In this document: positions 1 to 6,409 of the stretch, piece by piece
Position numbering within the stretch: position 1 is the first letter of the stretch
How the letters are laid out: each line of letters begins with the position of its first letter
Origin: Chloroflexota bacterium
GTDB taxonomy: Bacteria > Chloroflexota > Limnocylindria > Limnocylindrales > CSP1-4
Reading direction: 5' to 3'
NCBI GenBank assembly: GCA_017881985.1
Contig: JADGQH010000063.1
Location: 1 to 13,179, forward strand
Length of the DNA stretch: 13,179 nucleotides
Program-made: the position numbers and the translations under genes
Notes under the pieces: model-generated
What the model was told of the DNA's origin: nothing
Database searches by the model: none
Seen by the model: only the letters and a program-made list of their open reading frames with translations

Positions 1-1
1 C

Positions 2-241
2 CTCCTGACGCTGATCACGGTCGTCGCCGGCGAGCGCGTGGCGATCCTCGGCGGCGCCAGCGTCCTGCCGGTCGGGTTCCTCGCCGCGATCCTGGCCACA
101 CCCGGAGCGGTCGGCGGAATCGCGGCAAGCCAGCTCTTCTCGCCGCTCGGGTTCGGCAGGCGCGCCGGACGGATCGGGGCGGTCGTCGCCGTCGCGGTGG
201 CGACGCCGATCCTGCTCATCGGGGTGCCCCTGCTGGCATGA
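2..241 (+). CDS. C-terminal end of an unidentified membrane protein (partial)
   Basis: An open frame enters from the left edge and stops with TGA at 239-241, giving 79 visible residues. They are hydrophobic, with two likely membrane segments: one around the stretch beginning AILGGASVLPVGFLAAIL, and one at the extreme C-terminus (VVAVAVATPILLIGVPLLA). A short basic stretch between them (GFGRRAGR) would be a cytoplasmic loop. No family-defining motif is visible, so the protein is called only as an integral membrane protein. The real start lies outside the window; the internal GTG at 38 is not needed to explain the frame. Confidence 0.6.
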   Translation, partial: LLTLITVVAGERVAILGGASVLPVGFLAAILATPGAVGGIAASQLFSPLGFGRRAGRIGAVVAVAVATPILLIGVPLLA

Positions 242-423
242 CCAAGCGCCCAGCGTCGCACGTCAGTCTGGGACCTCGGTGGGGGCGTCGGCTGCGGGAT
301 GGTCGGCAGAAGCGACGGGGACGCTGAGGGTCTGGCACAGGCGTTCGTCCGACGTCGGAGACGATCGGGCACGCCAACGACGCGGCACCATGACGAGCGT
401 ACCGGCGCGGCCCGCCGGCGCCG

Positions 424-435
424 TACACTCCGCCC
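424..435 (+). promoter_or_regulatory. Leaderless-type promoter (-10 box) of the ogt gene
   Basis: TACACT lies at 424-429, followed by exactly 6 nt and then the GTG start codon at 436. This places the expected transcription start at the first base of the coding region. No Shine-Dalgarno sequence precedes the GTG and no convincing -35 hexamer is visible. The same spacing recurs at 1114-1126 and 7475-7463, which strengthens the call. Confidence 0.6.
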
Positions 436-1032
436 GTGAATTCGAGCAGTGGCGCGATTCGGGGCCTCGGCGCTGCGGAGCCCCTCGCGATCGCGGTCCT
501 CGAGTCGGCACTTGGTCCCGTGCACGTGGCCGCGGACCCCGACGGGATCCACGGCCTGGAGCTCCGGACGACGAGCGAGGCATTCGCCGCCTCGGTCGCC
601 CGGCGGACCGGCCGGCCGACGCAGCGAATTGCCGACGCGGACCTGGCCACCCGGGCGCTGGTCGGCCGGCTCGAGGTCGAGCTGGCTGAGCATCTCGCGG
701 GGCGGGGGCATGGGTTCAGCGTCCCGGTTGTCCTGGACGGTGTCGGCGACTGGGATCGCCGCGTCCTGGAGGGCGTCCGGACCATTCCGTACGGCGCCAC
801 CGCCTCGTACGGCGAGGTTGCCCGGCGGATCGGGTCCCCGGGAGCAGCCCGCGCCGTGGGGGGTGCTGTCGGGCGGAACCCGGTCGGCCTGCTGGTCCCC
901 TGCCACCGCGTGATCGCGGGCAACGGGACGCTCGGCGGCTACGGCGGCAGCTGGTTCGGCAGCCGCACCGAGCTCCTCGCGCTCAAGCGTGCCCTGCTCG
1001 CAGTGGAGGGCGTGGTCGTCCCCGGGCGCTGA
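436..1032 (+). CDS. ogt: Methylated-DNA-[protein]-cysteine S-methyltransferase (Ogt/MGMT type)
   Basis: This is a 198-residue suicide repair enzyme that moves the alkyl group from O6-alkylguanine (and O4-alkylthymine) in DNA to its own cysteine. The C-terminal DNA-binding/catalytic domain is intact: IPYGATASYGEVA at 118-130 (recognition-helix region), RAVGGAVGRNPVGLLVPCHRVI ending near 160 with acceptor Cys156 in the PCHRV signature, and the GTLGGYGG loop near 164-171. The N-terminal 95 residues form the weaker ribonuclease-H-like domain common in Ogt proteins. Length fits stand-alone Ogt; there is no Ada regulatory domain. The GTG start is chosen because a TACACT box sits 6 nt upstream and the protein then begins in register with the family. 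It is followed 93 nt later by the MFS gene, which has its own promoter-like element, so the two need not be co-transcribed. Confidence 0.95.
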   Translation: MNSSSGAIRGLGAAEPLAIAVLESALGPVHVAADPDGIHGLELRTTSEAFAASVARRTGRPTQRIADADLATRALVGRLEVELAEHLAGRGHGFSVPVVLDGVGDWDRRVLEGVRTIPYGATASYGEVARRIGSPGAARAVGGAVGRNPVGLLVPCHRVIAGNGTLGGYGGSWFGSRTELLALKRALLAVEGVVVPGR

Positions 1033-1044
1033 GCGCGGGGCGGT

Positions 1045-1073
1045 CGGACCGCGATCTCGGGCCGCACGGTCCG
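1045..1073 (+). repeat. Inverted repeat after ogt (possible weak terminator)
   Basis: CGGACCG (1045-1051) and CGGTCCG (1067-1073) are perfect 7-bp complements separated by 15 nt, beginning 13 nt after the ogt stop codon. No T-tract follows, so termination is uncertain. It may simply be chance pairing in GC-rich DNA. Confidence 0.25.
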
Positions 1074-1113
1074 GTAGCCGCGTTTCGGGCGTGCGAATCG
1101 CCGGCCCGGGCCG

Positions 1114-1125
1114 TACCCTCCGCGG
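1114..1125 (+). promoter_or_regulatory. Leaderless-type promoter (-10 box) of the MFS-cNBD gene
   Basis: TACCCT at 1114-1119 is followed by 6 nt and then ATG at 1126 (a tandem ATGATG). The spacing is identical to that of the ogt gene. No ribosome-binding site precedes the start, consistent with a leaderless mRNA. Confidence 0.6.
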
Positions 1126-2883
1126 ATGATGGCGGTCCTGCGAGCCTATCGCCTCCTGCTCGGGAACCGCCCGCTGTCGCGGCTCCTCGCCGGGGAGTTC
1201 GTGTCGTCGATCGGCGACTGGCTCTACCTCGTCGCGATCCTGATCCTCGTCTACGAGGTCTCGAACGACCCGCTGGTCCTCGGCATCGTGGGCGCGGCGC
1301 GCGTCCTGCCATACGTGGTGCTGTCGATCCCGGCAGGAATCATCGCGGACCGGTTCGACAGGCGACTGATCCTGCTGGTGACGGACGTCGCGCGCGGGGT
1401 GCTGATGCTGGTCATGGCCGCCCTCGTCGCCACGAACGCGCCGATCGTCACGATCGTCGGCCTCGCCGTCGTCGCGACGTGCTTCTCGACATTCTTCGGG
1501 CCAGCGATCGGCGCGTACCTCCCGTCGCTGGTCGCGGACGAAGAGCAGCTTGGCCCCGCCAACAGCGCCTGGTCGACCCTGGACAACCTCGCCTACGTGA
1601 TCGGGCCGGCGGTCGGGGGGCTCCTGATCGCCGCCGGCGGGCTGGTCCTGGCGTTCATCCTCAACGCGGTTACGTTCGCCGTCATTGCCGCGGTCCTGTG
1701 GCGGCTCCCGTCGCCGGGCCACGCCGCGACCGGCGAGGCCCGAGACCCGAGCACCGCGGGCGAGACCCCTGTCGCGCATGGCGATGTCGCTGCGACCCCC
1801 GCGCCGGCCGCGGCCGCGACGCCGGTGACGGACGCTGCTCCAACCCAGCCGACGAGCACGGTCGACCGCGAACGTCTCCGTACGGTGGTGGTCCCCGTGC
1901 TGGGCCTCGCGCTGATCGACCTCGTCGGGAGCGTCGCGGGCGGCGGCCTCGGCGTGCTGACCGTCGTCATCGCCGTGTCGTCACTGGGGGCGGGCGACGC
2001 GGGGACCGGCTTCCTGAACGCCGGAATCGGCGTCGGCGGGCTGCTGGGCGCGCTCCTCGCCGGGGTCTTCGTCCTGCGGCCGAGCCTTGTCGGCGTCCTC
2101 GCGGGCGGGTCGCTCGTGCTCGCCGCAGGCCTCGCCGCCCTCGGGATCTCGGGCTCGATGCCGCTGGCTGTGGGCACGATCGCGGTGGCCTCGGCCGGGG
2201 CGCTGCTCGTGGAGGTCACCAGCACGACGATCCTCCAGCGTGCCATCCCCGACGAGATCCGCGGACGGACGCTGGGCGTCCTGGCAACCGCATCCACGCT
2301 CGCGTTCGCCGCCGGTTCGTTCGCGTTGCCGGTCCTCGCGAACGCCGTCGGCATCGGGACGGTCCTCGCGGCGACCGGCGCTGCCGTCGCCGTTGCAGGG
2401 CTGGTCGGGGCGGCCCTTGCGGCACCGGCGGCCCGCCGCGCACCGGAGAGCATCGCCGCAACCCGCTTCGCGAGCCTGGCGCGGCTGACGCTCTTCTCCG
2501 GCGTGCCGGTGCCGACGCTGGAGGCGGTGGCAACGCGGCTCGTCCCGGTGACGGCGCGCGCGGGTGACGTCGTGATCCGGCAGGGCGATTCCGCGGATCG
2601 CTTCTACGTCATCGAGACGGGCACGTTCGAGGTGACGCGCCGCGAGCCGGGCGAGCCCGCGGACGCGCCGCCCGCCCGCTTGCGCTCGATGACCGCGGGC
2701 GAGGTGTTCGGTGAGATCGGCCTCCTCCGAGCGACGGCCCGGACCGCGACCGTGACGGCGATGACGGACGGAACCCTGCTCGCCCTCGACGGGGCCAGCT
2801 TCCTGGAGCTGGTCAACGCGGGACCCGGCCTGGCGCCGCGGCTGCTGGACCTCCGCCGGGGCGCACCGGGCGCGGCAGGCTGA
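1126..2883 (+). CDS. MFS transporter fused to a C-terminal cyclic-nucleotide-binding domain
   Basis: This 585-residue inner-membrane protein has two parts. Residues 1-435 are a major-facilitator carrier resembling the EntS/MFS_3 exporter group: two blocks of hydrophobic helices, with the loop-2/3 signature ADRFDRR at 75-80. A long Ala/Pro/Thr-rich cytoplasmic linker (about 195-250) lies between the two six-helix halves. Residues 449-575 form a cNMP-binding beta-roll like those of Crp and cNMP-gated channels: GDVVIRQGDSADRFYVIETG (480-499), then a phosphate-binding-cassette-like stretch FGEIGLLRATARTATV (528-543) with Glu530 and Arg539 in the usual positions. The arrangement implies transport or stability controlled by a bound nucleotide or similar ligand; the exported substrate cannot be read from sequence. 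Starting at the first ATG of ATGATG fits the -10 box 6 nt upstream. Confidence 0.9.
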   Translation: MMAVLRAYRLLLGNRPLSRLLAGEFVSSIGDWLYLVAILILVYEVSNDPLVLGIVGAARVLPYVVLSIPAGIIADRFDRRLILLVTDVARGVLMLVMAALVATNAPIVTIVGLAVVATCFSTFFGPAIGAYLPSLVADEEQLGPANSAWSTLDNLAYVIGPAVGGLLIAAGGLVLAFILNAVTFAVIAAVLWRLPSPGHAATGEARDPSTAGETPVAHGDVAATPAPAAAATPVTDAAPTQPTSTVDRERLRTVVVPVLGLALIDLVGSVAGGGLGVLTVVIAVSSLGAGDAGTGFLNAGIGVGGLLGALLAGVFVLRPSLVGVLAGGSLVLAAGLAALGISGSMPLAVGTIAVASAGALLVEVTSTTILQRAIPDEIRGRTLGVLATASTLAFAAGSFALPVLANAVGIGTVLAATGAAVAVAGLVGAALAAPAARRAPESIAATRFASLARLTLFSGVPVPTLEAVATRLVPVTARAGDVVIRQGDSADRFYVIETGTFEVTRREPGEPADAPPARLRSMTAGEVFGEIGLLRATARTATVTAMTDGTLLALDGASFLELVNAGPGLAPRLLDLRRGAPGAAG

Positions 2884-2920
2884 GGGCACGCTGCGGCGGG
2901 CGCCGGGCGCGGCGGGCTGA
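2866..2920 (+). repeat. Short direct duplication of the MFS gene end, including its stop codon
   Basis: The last 18 bp of the MFS gene (2866-2883, ending GGCAGGCTGA) recur with one mismatch at 2903-2920 (ending GGCGGGCTGA), at a period of 37 bp. This looks like a small tandem duplication of the 3' end of the gene. No function is evident. Confidence 0.5.
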
Positions 2921-3097
2921 CGCGCAGAACCCGGCCAGGGTCGCCGTCCGTCGGCCCGGATGTCGCCCTCGCGACAGGACCGCTGTCGGGTCAGGGATTG
3001 TCGCGCGGGCTGCGACCCGCCACCATGATCGGATCCCGGGGCAATGACGCCGGGGGCCGCACTCGCGGCTGGGGGACCGAACCGACAGGGGTGGATC

Positions 3098-3691
3098 ATG
3101 GGAGACCGGGATGGGACCGGGCCGGAGGGCCTGGTGAATGCACGCCGTCGGATGGGTCCGGGCGACGGCTTCGCCGACGATGACGTGAGCGGCCACGGCA
3201 TGCCCGAGATCCCCGGAGCCGGCGACGGCTTCTCGGCCGAACGGCGACTCCCTGGTCGCGACCGCGTGGCTGCCGGTACCGAGGACGACGTCGAGGGGCA
3301 CATCTTCATGTCGCCGTTCCTCGGGCAGGCGCTCGACGCCGCCGCGAGACCGGGGGCCGCGTCCGCGGCGTCGATCGACGCCTCCGCCGAGGACGACACG
3401 TTCGTCCAGGTGCTCTGGCGCGCCCGGCGAGCCAAAGCCCTTGAGCGCGCCGGCGACACCAGCGGGGCCCGCAGCGTCGCCCGCGAGGCGGTTCGATTCG
3501 CCCAGGAATCGGACCTGATCGTGCTCGCGGCCGACGCCCTCGTGGACGTCGCGCGACTGCTCCAGCTGGCCGGACGAGGTCGCGAGGCCGCGTCGATCGC
3601 GACCCAGGCGGCGGAGACGTTCGAGCGCAACGGCAACCCGGCCCTCGCGGCACGGGCGCGCCGGCTCGCAACCGAGGCGTCGCCCGCCTGA
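3098..3691 (+). CDS. TPR-like helical protein with an N-terminal TEDDVEGH motif
   Basis: This 197-residue, probably cytoplasmic protein has no signal peptide. The disordered, acidic N-terminus holds two copies of an unusual motif: a degenerate ADDDVSGHGM at 26-35 and an exact TEDDVEGH at 61-68, followed by IFMSPFLGQAL. The exact motif is that of the five-repeat protein at 6410-6934, whose last copy is also followed by a similar M(S/N)P(F/I)L block. Residues about 103-193 are paired Ala/Arg-rich helices (VLWRARRAKALERAGD, ARSVAREAVRFAQESD, AADALVDVARLLQLAGR, AETFERNGNPALAARAR). They resemble the C-terminal TPR segment of large adenylate-cyclase/ATPase regulators. The ATG at 3098 is preferred because an AGGGGTGG stretch precedes it by a few bases; an in-frame ATG at 3044 would add 18 residues. 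The function is unknown; a protein-protein interaction adaptor is the natural inference. Confidence 0.75.
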   Translation: MGDRDGTGPEGLVNARRRMGPGDGFADDDVSGHGMPEIPGAGDGFSAERRLPGRDRVAAGTEDDVEGHIFMSPFLGQALDAAARPGAASAASIDASAEDDTFVQVLWRARRAKALERAGDTSGARSVAREAVRFAQESDLIVLAADALVDVARLLQLAGRGREAASIATQAAETFERNGNPALAARARRLATEASPA

Positions 3692-3756
3692 CCGCTCTGT
3701 CGAAATCACACGGGGGAACTCACCGGCGATTGGACCCGCCGGCTCGCCCGGATCCC

Positions 3757-3802
3757 GAAGACGGCCGCCCCGCTCCTCCGGGGACGGCCGTCTTCGCCGT
3801 TT
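3757..3802 (+). terminator. Strong hairpin between converging genes (terminator)
   Basis: GAAGACGGCCG at 3757-3767 pairs perfectly with CGGCCGTCTTC at 3785-3795. CCCC (3768-3771) with GGGG (3780-3783) extends the stem past one bulged A (3784). GCCGTTT follows on the plus strand. The hairpin lies 65 nt after the TPR gene and 6 nt beyond the stop codon of the protease gene on the other strand, so it can serve both. The T-run is short. Confidence 0.65.
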
Positions 3803-4632
3803 CAGCGGCCCGGCGAGGAAGCGGTCGCGGCGAGGATCGCCTTCACCTCGAACGGGGTCGCCTCCGGGTGCTTGGACCGGATCAGCGCCGCGTAGCCGGC
3901 GATGTGGGGGGCCGCGAAGCTGTTGCCCGTCGCGGTCATGCGGCTCCCGCCGCGCCACGCGACATTGACGTCCAGCCCGTGGGCCCCGAACTCCACCGGC
4001 GGGCTCGGGTTGTAGAACCAGGCCGCCGGGTCCGCGAGGTCGTGCGCAGCGACGGAGATGACCGACGCGAAGAGGGACGGGTAGCTGTTCCCGGGCACGT
4101 TGTTCGCCGCGCACACGAGGAGCGCGTTCGCGAAGTAGGCCCGGTCCGCGAGATCGTGGAAGAGCGCGAACAGCGCGTCGCTCTTCGACGAGAGCGACAG
4201 GTTCATCACGCCGGCGCCCTGGTCGATCGCCCAGTCGAGGCCCGCCGCGAACACGATCCCCTTACCGCGGTTGTCCGGTCCGAGGACCCGGACCGAGACG
4301 AGGTCCGCGCCCGGCGCGATCGAGTGGATGATCCCGGCGCAGGCGGTCCCGTGCCCCACCACGTCGGTGCCTTCCTCGTCGTCGAGGATCACCGGGTCAT
4401 CCTCGGGATCCGCGGCGAGCTCGACCCGGACGCTGCGGGCCAGCTTCCCGCCCACCGCGGGATGGTCCCGCTCCACCCCGGAGTCGATGATCGCGATGGT
4501 GACGCCGCTGCCGTCGCTCCCGCCGATCGCCCAGGCGCGATCGAGCGCACCGAACGGTGGGAGGTGGCGCAGCGCGTCCCGCCGCGCGCCGCTGAACGGC
4601 TCGCTCCACGCCGGGAGGAGCGGATCGGTCAT
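3802..4632 (-). CDS. Subtilisin-family (S8) serine protease without signal peptide
   Basis: This is a compact 276-residue subtilase with the full catalytic apparatus: Asp50 in AIIDSGVERDHP, His94 in VVGHGTACAGIIHSIAPGA, the oxyanion Asn in CAANN (177-178) and Ser238 in TGNSFAAPHIAGYAAL. The usual G-V-M-N-L-S-L substrate-binding strand is at 141-147. There is no signal peptide, no inhibitor-type propeptide and no C-terminal secretion domain, so a cytoplasmic role is likely. Only about 30 residues precede the catalytic core. The ATG at 4632 overlaps the stop of the GAF gene by 4 nt (ATGA), which fixes the start and implies translational coupling. It is the third gene of a Crp-GAF-protease operon. 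The substrate is unknown; motif-bearing proteins encoded on both sides are candidates only by proximity. Confidence 0.92.
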   Translation of the reverse strand: MTDPLLPAWSEPFSGARRDALRHLPPFGALDRAWAIGGSDGSGVTIAIIDSGVERDHPAVGGKLARSVRVELAADPEDDPVILDDEEGTDVVGHGTACAGIIHSIAPGADLVSVRVLGPDNRGKGIVFAAGLDWAIDQGAGVMNLSLSSKSDALFALFHDLADRAYFANALLVCAANNVPGNSYPSLFASVISVAAHDLADPAAWFYNPSPPVEFGAHGLDVNVAWRGGSRMTATGNSFAAPHIAGYAALIRSKHPEATPFEVKAILAATASSPGR

Positions 4633-5456
4633 CCGCCCGGCGCGCGGAGACGACCGGCGCGCCGACCCCGGCCGCGCTCGGCCTGGCGTACCAGGACGTC
4701 GAGCAGGGCGCCCAGCAGCTCGCGCTGCTCGGGCCCGACCCGTCGCAGGGCGGCGATCTGCTCGACGAGGGGCCACAGGGGGTCGTCCGGGTCGGCGACG
4801 TCAACGAGCGCGGCGGCCACGAGCGCCTCGACGCCGCCATCGGGCGCATCGCCGCCGGCCAGCGCGCCGATCACCGAGCGGAGGAGCGTCGCGGCGTCAC
4901 GCTCGACCCGGCTGGCGCGGATCGCGACGGTGGCCTGCCGCGCGAAGACGCCGGCCAGCTCGATGTCACGGAGGGAGAAGCTGGTCTCGCTTCGCTTGTC
5001 GAGCACCTCGAGGACGCCGAGCGTGCCGCGCTCGTCCAGCAGGGGGACGGCCACGATGCTGCGCGGCACGTACTGCGTCTGCTCGGCGAAGCTGCGACCG
5101 AAACGCGGGTCCGCCCGCACGTCGGCGATGGCGAGCGCCTGCCCGCTCGAGAAGACGTAGCCGACGAGGCCGCGGTCGGGCGGGATCTCGAGCCCAACGA
5201 CGCCCTGACCCTGCTCCCCGGCCGCGACCCGGAAGACGAGGACGTTCCGCGCCGGCTCGTACAGGGCAATGGATGCGGCCTCCGCCTCGAACAGGGCCAC
5301 GGCCGCCTCGACGACCGAGCGGAGAACCGCCTCGGCGCTCCCGAGCTCGAGGCGTCGCGCCACCTCGGCGCGGCGGCCGATCGCAGCGAGCGCGGCGCGC
5401 GCGTCACGGTCGAAGGCGGGGCCGCGACGGCGCGCGCCTCCCCCCGGCTCAGTCAC
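4629..5456 (-). CDS. GAF-domain sensor protein
   Basis: The protein has 275 residues with a single GAF domain at about 40-182. Recognisable elements are LELGSAEAVLRSVVEAAVALF, ASIALYEPARNVLVFRVAAG, the IPPDRGLVGYVFSSGQALAIADVRADPRF core and SIVAVPLLDERGTLGVLEVLDK. GAF domains bind small ligands (cyclic nucleotides, haem, other metabolites) or mediate dimerisation. A helical tail (about 183-262) follows, but no kinase, cyclase, phosphodiesterase or HTH output domain is present, so its output is probably through a partner. The N-terminal 20 residues are basic and disordered. The start is a GTG at 5456, 19 nt after the Crp-type gene; no good ribosome-binding site precedes it. The downstream protease overlaps its stop by 4 nt. 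The ligand cannot be deduced. Confidence 0.85.
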   Translation of the reverse strand: MTEPGGGARRRGPAFDRDARAALAAIGRRAEVARRLELGSAEAVLRSVVEAAVALFEAEAASIALYEPARNVLVFRVAAGEQGQGVVGLEIPPDRGLVGYVFSSGQALAIADVRADPRFGRSFAEQTQYVPRSIVAVPLLDERGTLGVLEVLDKRSETSFSLRDIELAGVFARQATVAIRASRVERDAATLLRSVIGALAGGDAPDGGVEALVAAALVDVADPDDPLWPLVEQIAALRRVGPEQRELLGALLDVLVRQAERGRGRRAGRLRAPGG

Positions 5457-5475
5457 GGAATCGCGCCGGCGCGGC

Positions 5476-6180
5476 TCAGCGCGAAGCCGCCCGCTCGAGG
5501 CGGTCCAGGTCGGGCACGACGAGCCTGTCGCGGTCGATCCGGATCAGGCCCTCCGCCGTGAAGTCCCCGAGGAGCCGGTTCACGGTCTGCCTCGTGCCGC
5601 CGATCATCGCGGCCAGCTCCGACTGGGAGAAGCTCCAGTCGAGCGTCACCGCCCCGCTGGGATCGGGCTCGACATCGCGGGCAAGCCGCACGATGCGGCG
5701 CGCCAGTCGGCCCGGCAGGTCCAGGAAGTGGAGCTCCTCCACGTGGTGCGTGAGGCGGCGCAACTCTGCGACGAGGCCCGCCAGGAGCTCGTGGCGCAGC
5801 GCCGGCACCGTGTCGATCAGGTGGCCGAACGCGTCGCGGCGGAGCACGAGGGCCGTGGTCGCCTCGTGGGCGATCGCGGTCGCCGAGCGCTCGGCGCCGT
5901 CGAGCAGCGCGAGCTCGCCGAAGAAGTCGCCCGGGCCAAGAGTGGCGATGATCGCCTCGTCCTCACCCTCCGGGGAGGGCAGGACGATCTTCACGGCTCC
6001 CGACTCGATGATGTACAGGGAGTCGCCGGGGTCGCCCTGGTGGAAGATCGTCTCGTTGCGACGGTAGCGGCGGGTCCGCAGCGAGTCGATGCAGACCGCG
6101 AGCGTGGCATCGTCGACGCGCGAGAACAGCGCGCAGCTTCGGAGCGCATCACCCGCGGTCGTCCGTGCGGTCCCTGTCAC
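5476..6180 (-). CDS. Crp/Fnr-family transcriptional regulator
   Basis: This 234-residue protein is of normal Crp length. The N-terminal cNMP-binding beta-roll is at about 17-125, with NETIFHQGDPGDSLYIIESGAVKI and the phosphate-binding cassette FFGELALLDGAERSATAIA (87-105; Glu90, Arg98). The long dimerisation helix is at about 125-152. The C-terminal winged helix is at about 155-232, with the recognition region SQSELAAMIGGTRQTVNRLL (185-204). The Fnr iron-sulfur cysteines are absent, so a cyclic-nucleotide-type rather than oxygen-sensing regulator is likely. GTG at 6180 is chosen because AAGGGACGGAG lies just upstream; an in-frame ATG at 6297 would add 39 residues that do not resemble the family and would extend through the promoter. 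First gene of the Crp-GAF-protease operon and possibly autoregulated through a palindrome in its promoter. Confidence 0.92.
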   Translation of the reverse strand: MTGTARTTAGDALRSCALFSRVDDATLAVCIDSLRTRRYRRNETIFHQGDPGDSLYIIESGAVKIVLPSPEGEDEAIIATLGPGDFFGELALLDGAERSATAIAHEATTALVLRRDAFGHLIDTVPALRHELLAGLVAELRRLTHHVEELHFLDLPGRLARRIVRLARDVEPDPSGAVTLDWSFSQSELAAMIGGTRQTVNRLLGDFTAEGLIRIDRDRLVVPDLDRLERAASR

Positions 6181-6224
6181 GCTCCGTCCCTTCCCTGCGC
6201 CCGGCCCCCCGGTCGACGCGCCGA

Positions 6225-6253
6225 ATGCTAGTGGCGCGCCACCACGAGCGCAA
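6225..6253 (-). promoter_or_regulatory. Promoter of the Crp-GAF-protease operon
   Basis: Reading the minus strand, TTGCGC (6253-6248) and TAGCAT (6230-6225) are separated by exactly 17 nt, a sigma-70-type arrangement. Transcription would start near 6218, leaving a leader of about 38 nt that contains the AAGGGACGGAG ribosome-binding site in front of GTG 6180. Confidence 0.5.
6231..6242. promoter_or_regulatory. Perfect 12-bp palindrome inside the promoter spacer (possible operator)
   Basis: GTGGCGCGCCAC reads identically on both strands and lies between the -35 and -10 boxes of the Crp-type gene, directly touching the -10. A protein bound here would block RNA polymerase. The half-sites (GTG...CAC) recall Crp sites, but the spacing is 6 rather than the 8 nt of the classic TGTGA-N6-TCACA site. 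Autorepression is inferred, not shown. Confidence 0.4.
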
Positions 6254-6350
6254 TGCGGGCGGTGCGATCGGATGCGCCGCGCGGGATCGTGGGCCACGTG
6301 CGGCCCGCGGTGACGGCCGTCGAAGGTCGCAGCTGCGCGGCGGACAAGAG

Positions 6351-6380
6351 AAAACGGGCGGGGTCCTGCGACCCCGCCCG
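6351..6380 (-). terminator. Intrinsic terminator of the TEDDVEGH repeat-protein gene
   Basis: CGGGCGGGGTC (6355-6365) and GACCCCGCCCG (6370-6380) form a perfect 11-bp stem with the 4-nt loop CTGC. AAAA at 6351-6354 reads as TTTT on the minus strand immediately after the stem. It lies 29 nt downstream of the stop codon at 6410, a textbook Rho-independent terminator for that gene. It separates the repeat-protein gene transcriptionally from the Crp operon. Confidence 0.9.
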
Positions 6381-6409
6381 CTCCAGGGGCGACGAACCCT
6401 GGGAGAAGG

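Noticed and set aside
263..391. Possible 42-codon minus-strand gene starting at ATG 391, divergent from ogt
   Set aside because: A TACGCT box lies 4 nt upstream of the ATG, but the spacing differs from the 6-nt rule, the third-position GC bias is weaker than in the sure genes, and the peptide has no recognisable feature.
3005..3020. Hairpin GCGGG-N6-CCCGC as terminator of the MFS-cNBD gene
   Set aside because: Only a 5-bp stem, no T-tract, and more than 120 nt from the stop codon; such stems are common by chance in this composition.
2998..3029. TTGTCG ... CATGAT as promoter of the TPR-like gene
   Set aside because: The two hexamers are 20 nt apart, outside the usual 16-18 nt, so I could not support a promoter for this gene although one must exist upstream.
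1981..4114. Long minus-strand open frames opposite the MFS-cNBD and TPR-like genes
   Set aside because: Low-complexity Arg/Ala/Pro translations with no domain, opposing genes supported by conserved motifs.
3730..6067. Large plus-strand open frames opposite the protease, GAF and Crp genes
   Set aside because: They are Arg/Pro/Ala-rich translations of the complementary strand of well-identified genes, a usual effect of very high GC content.
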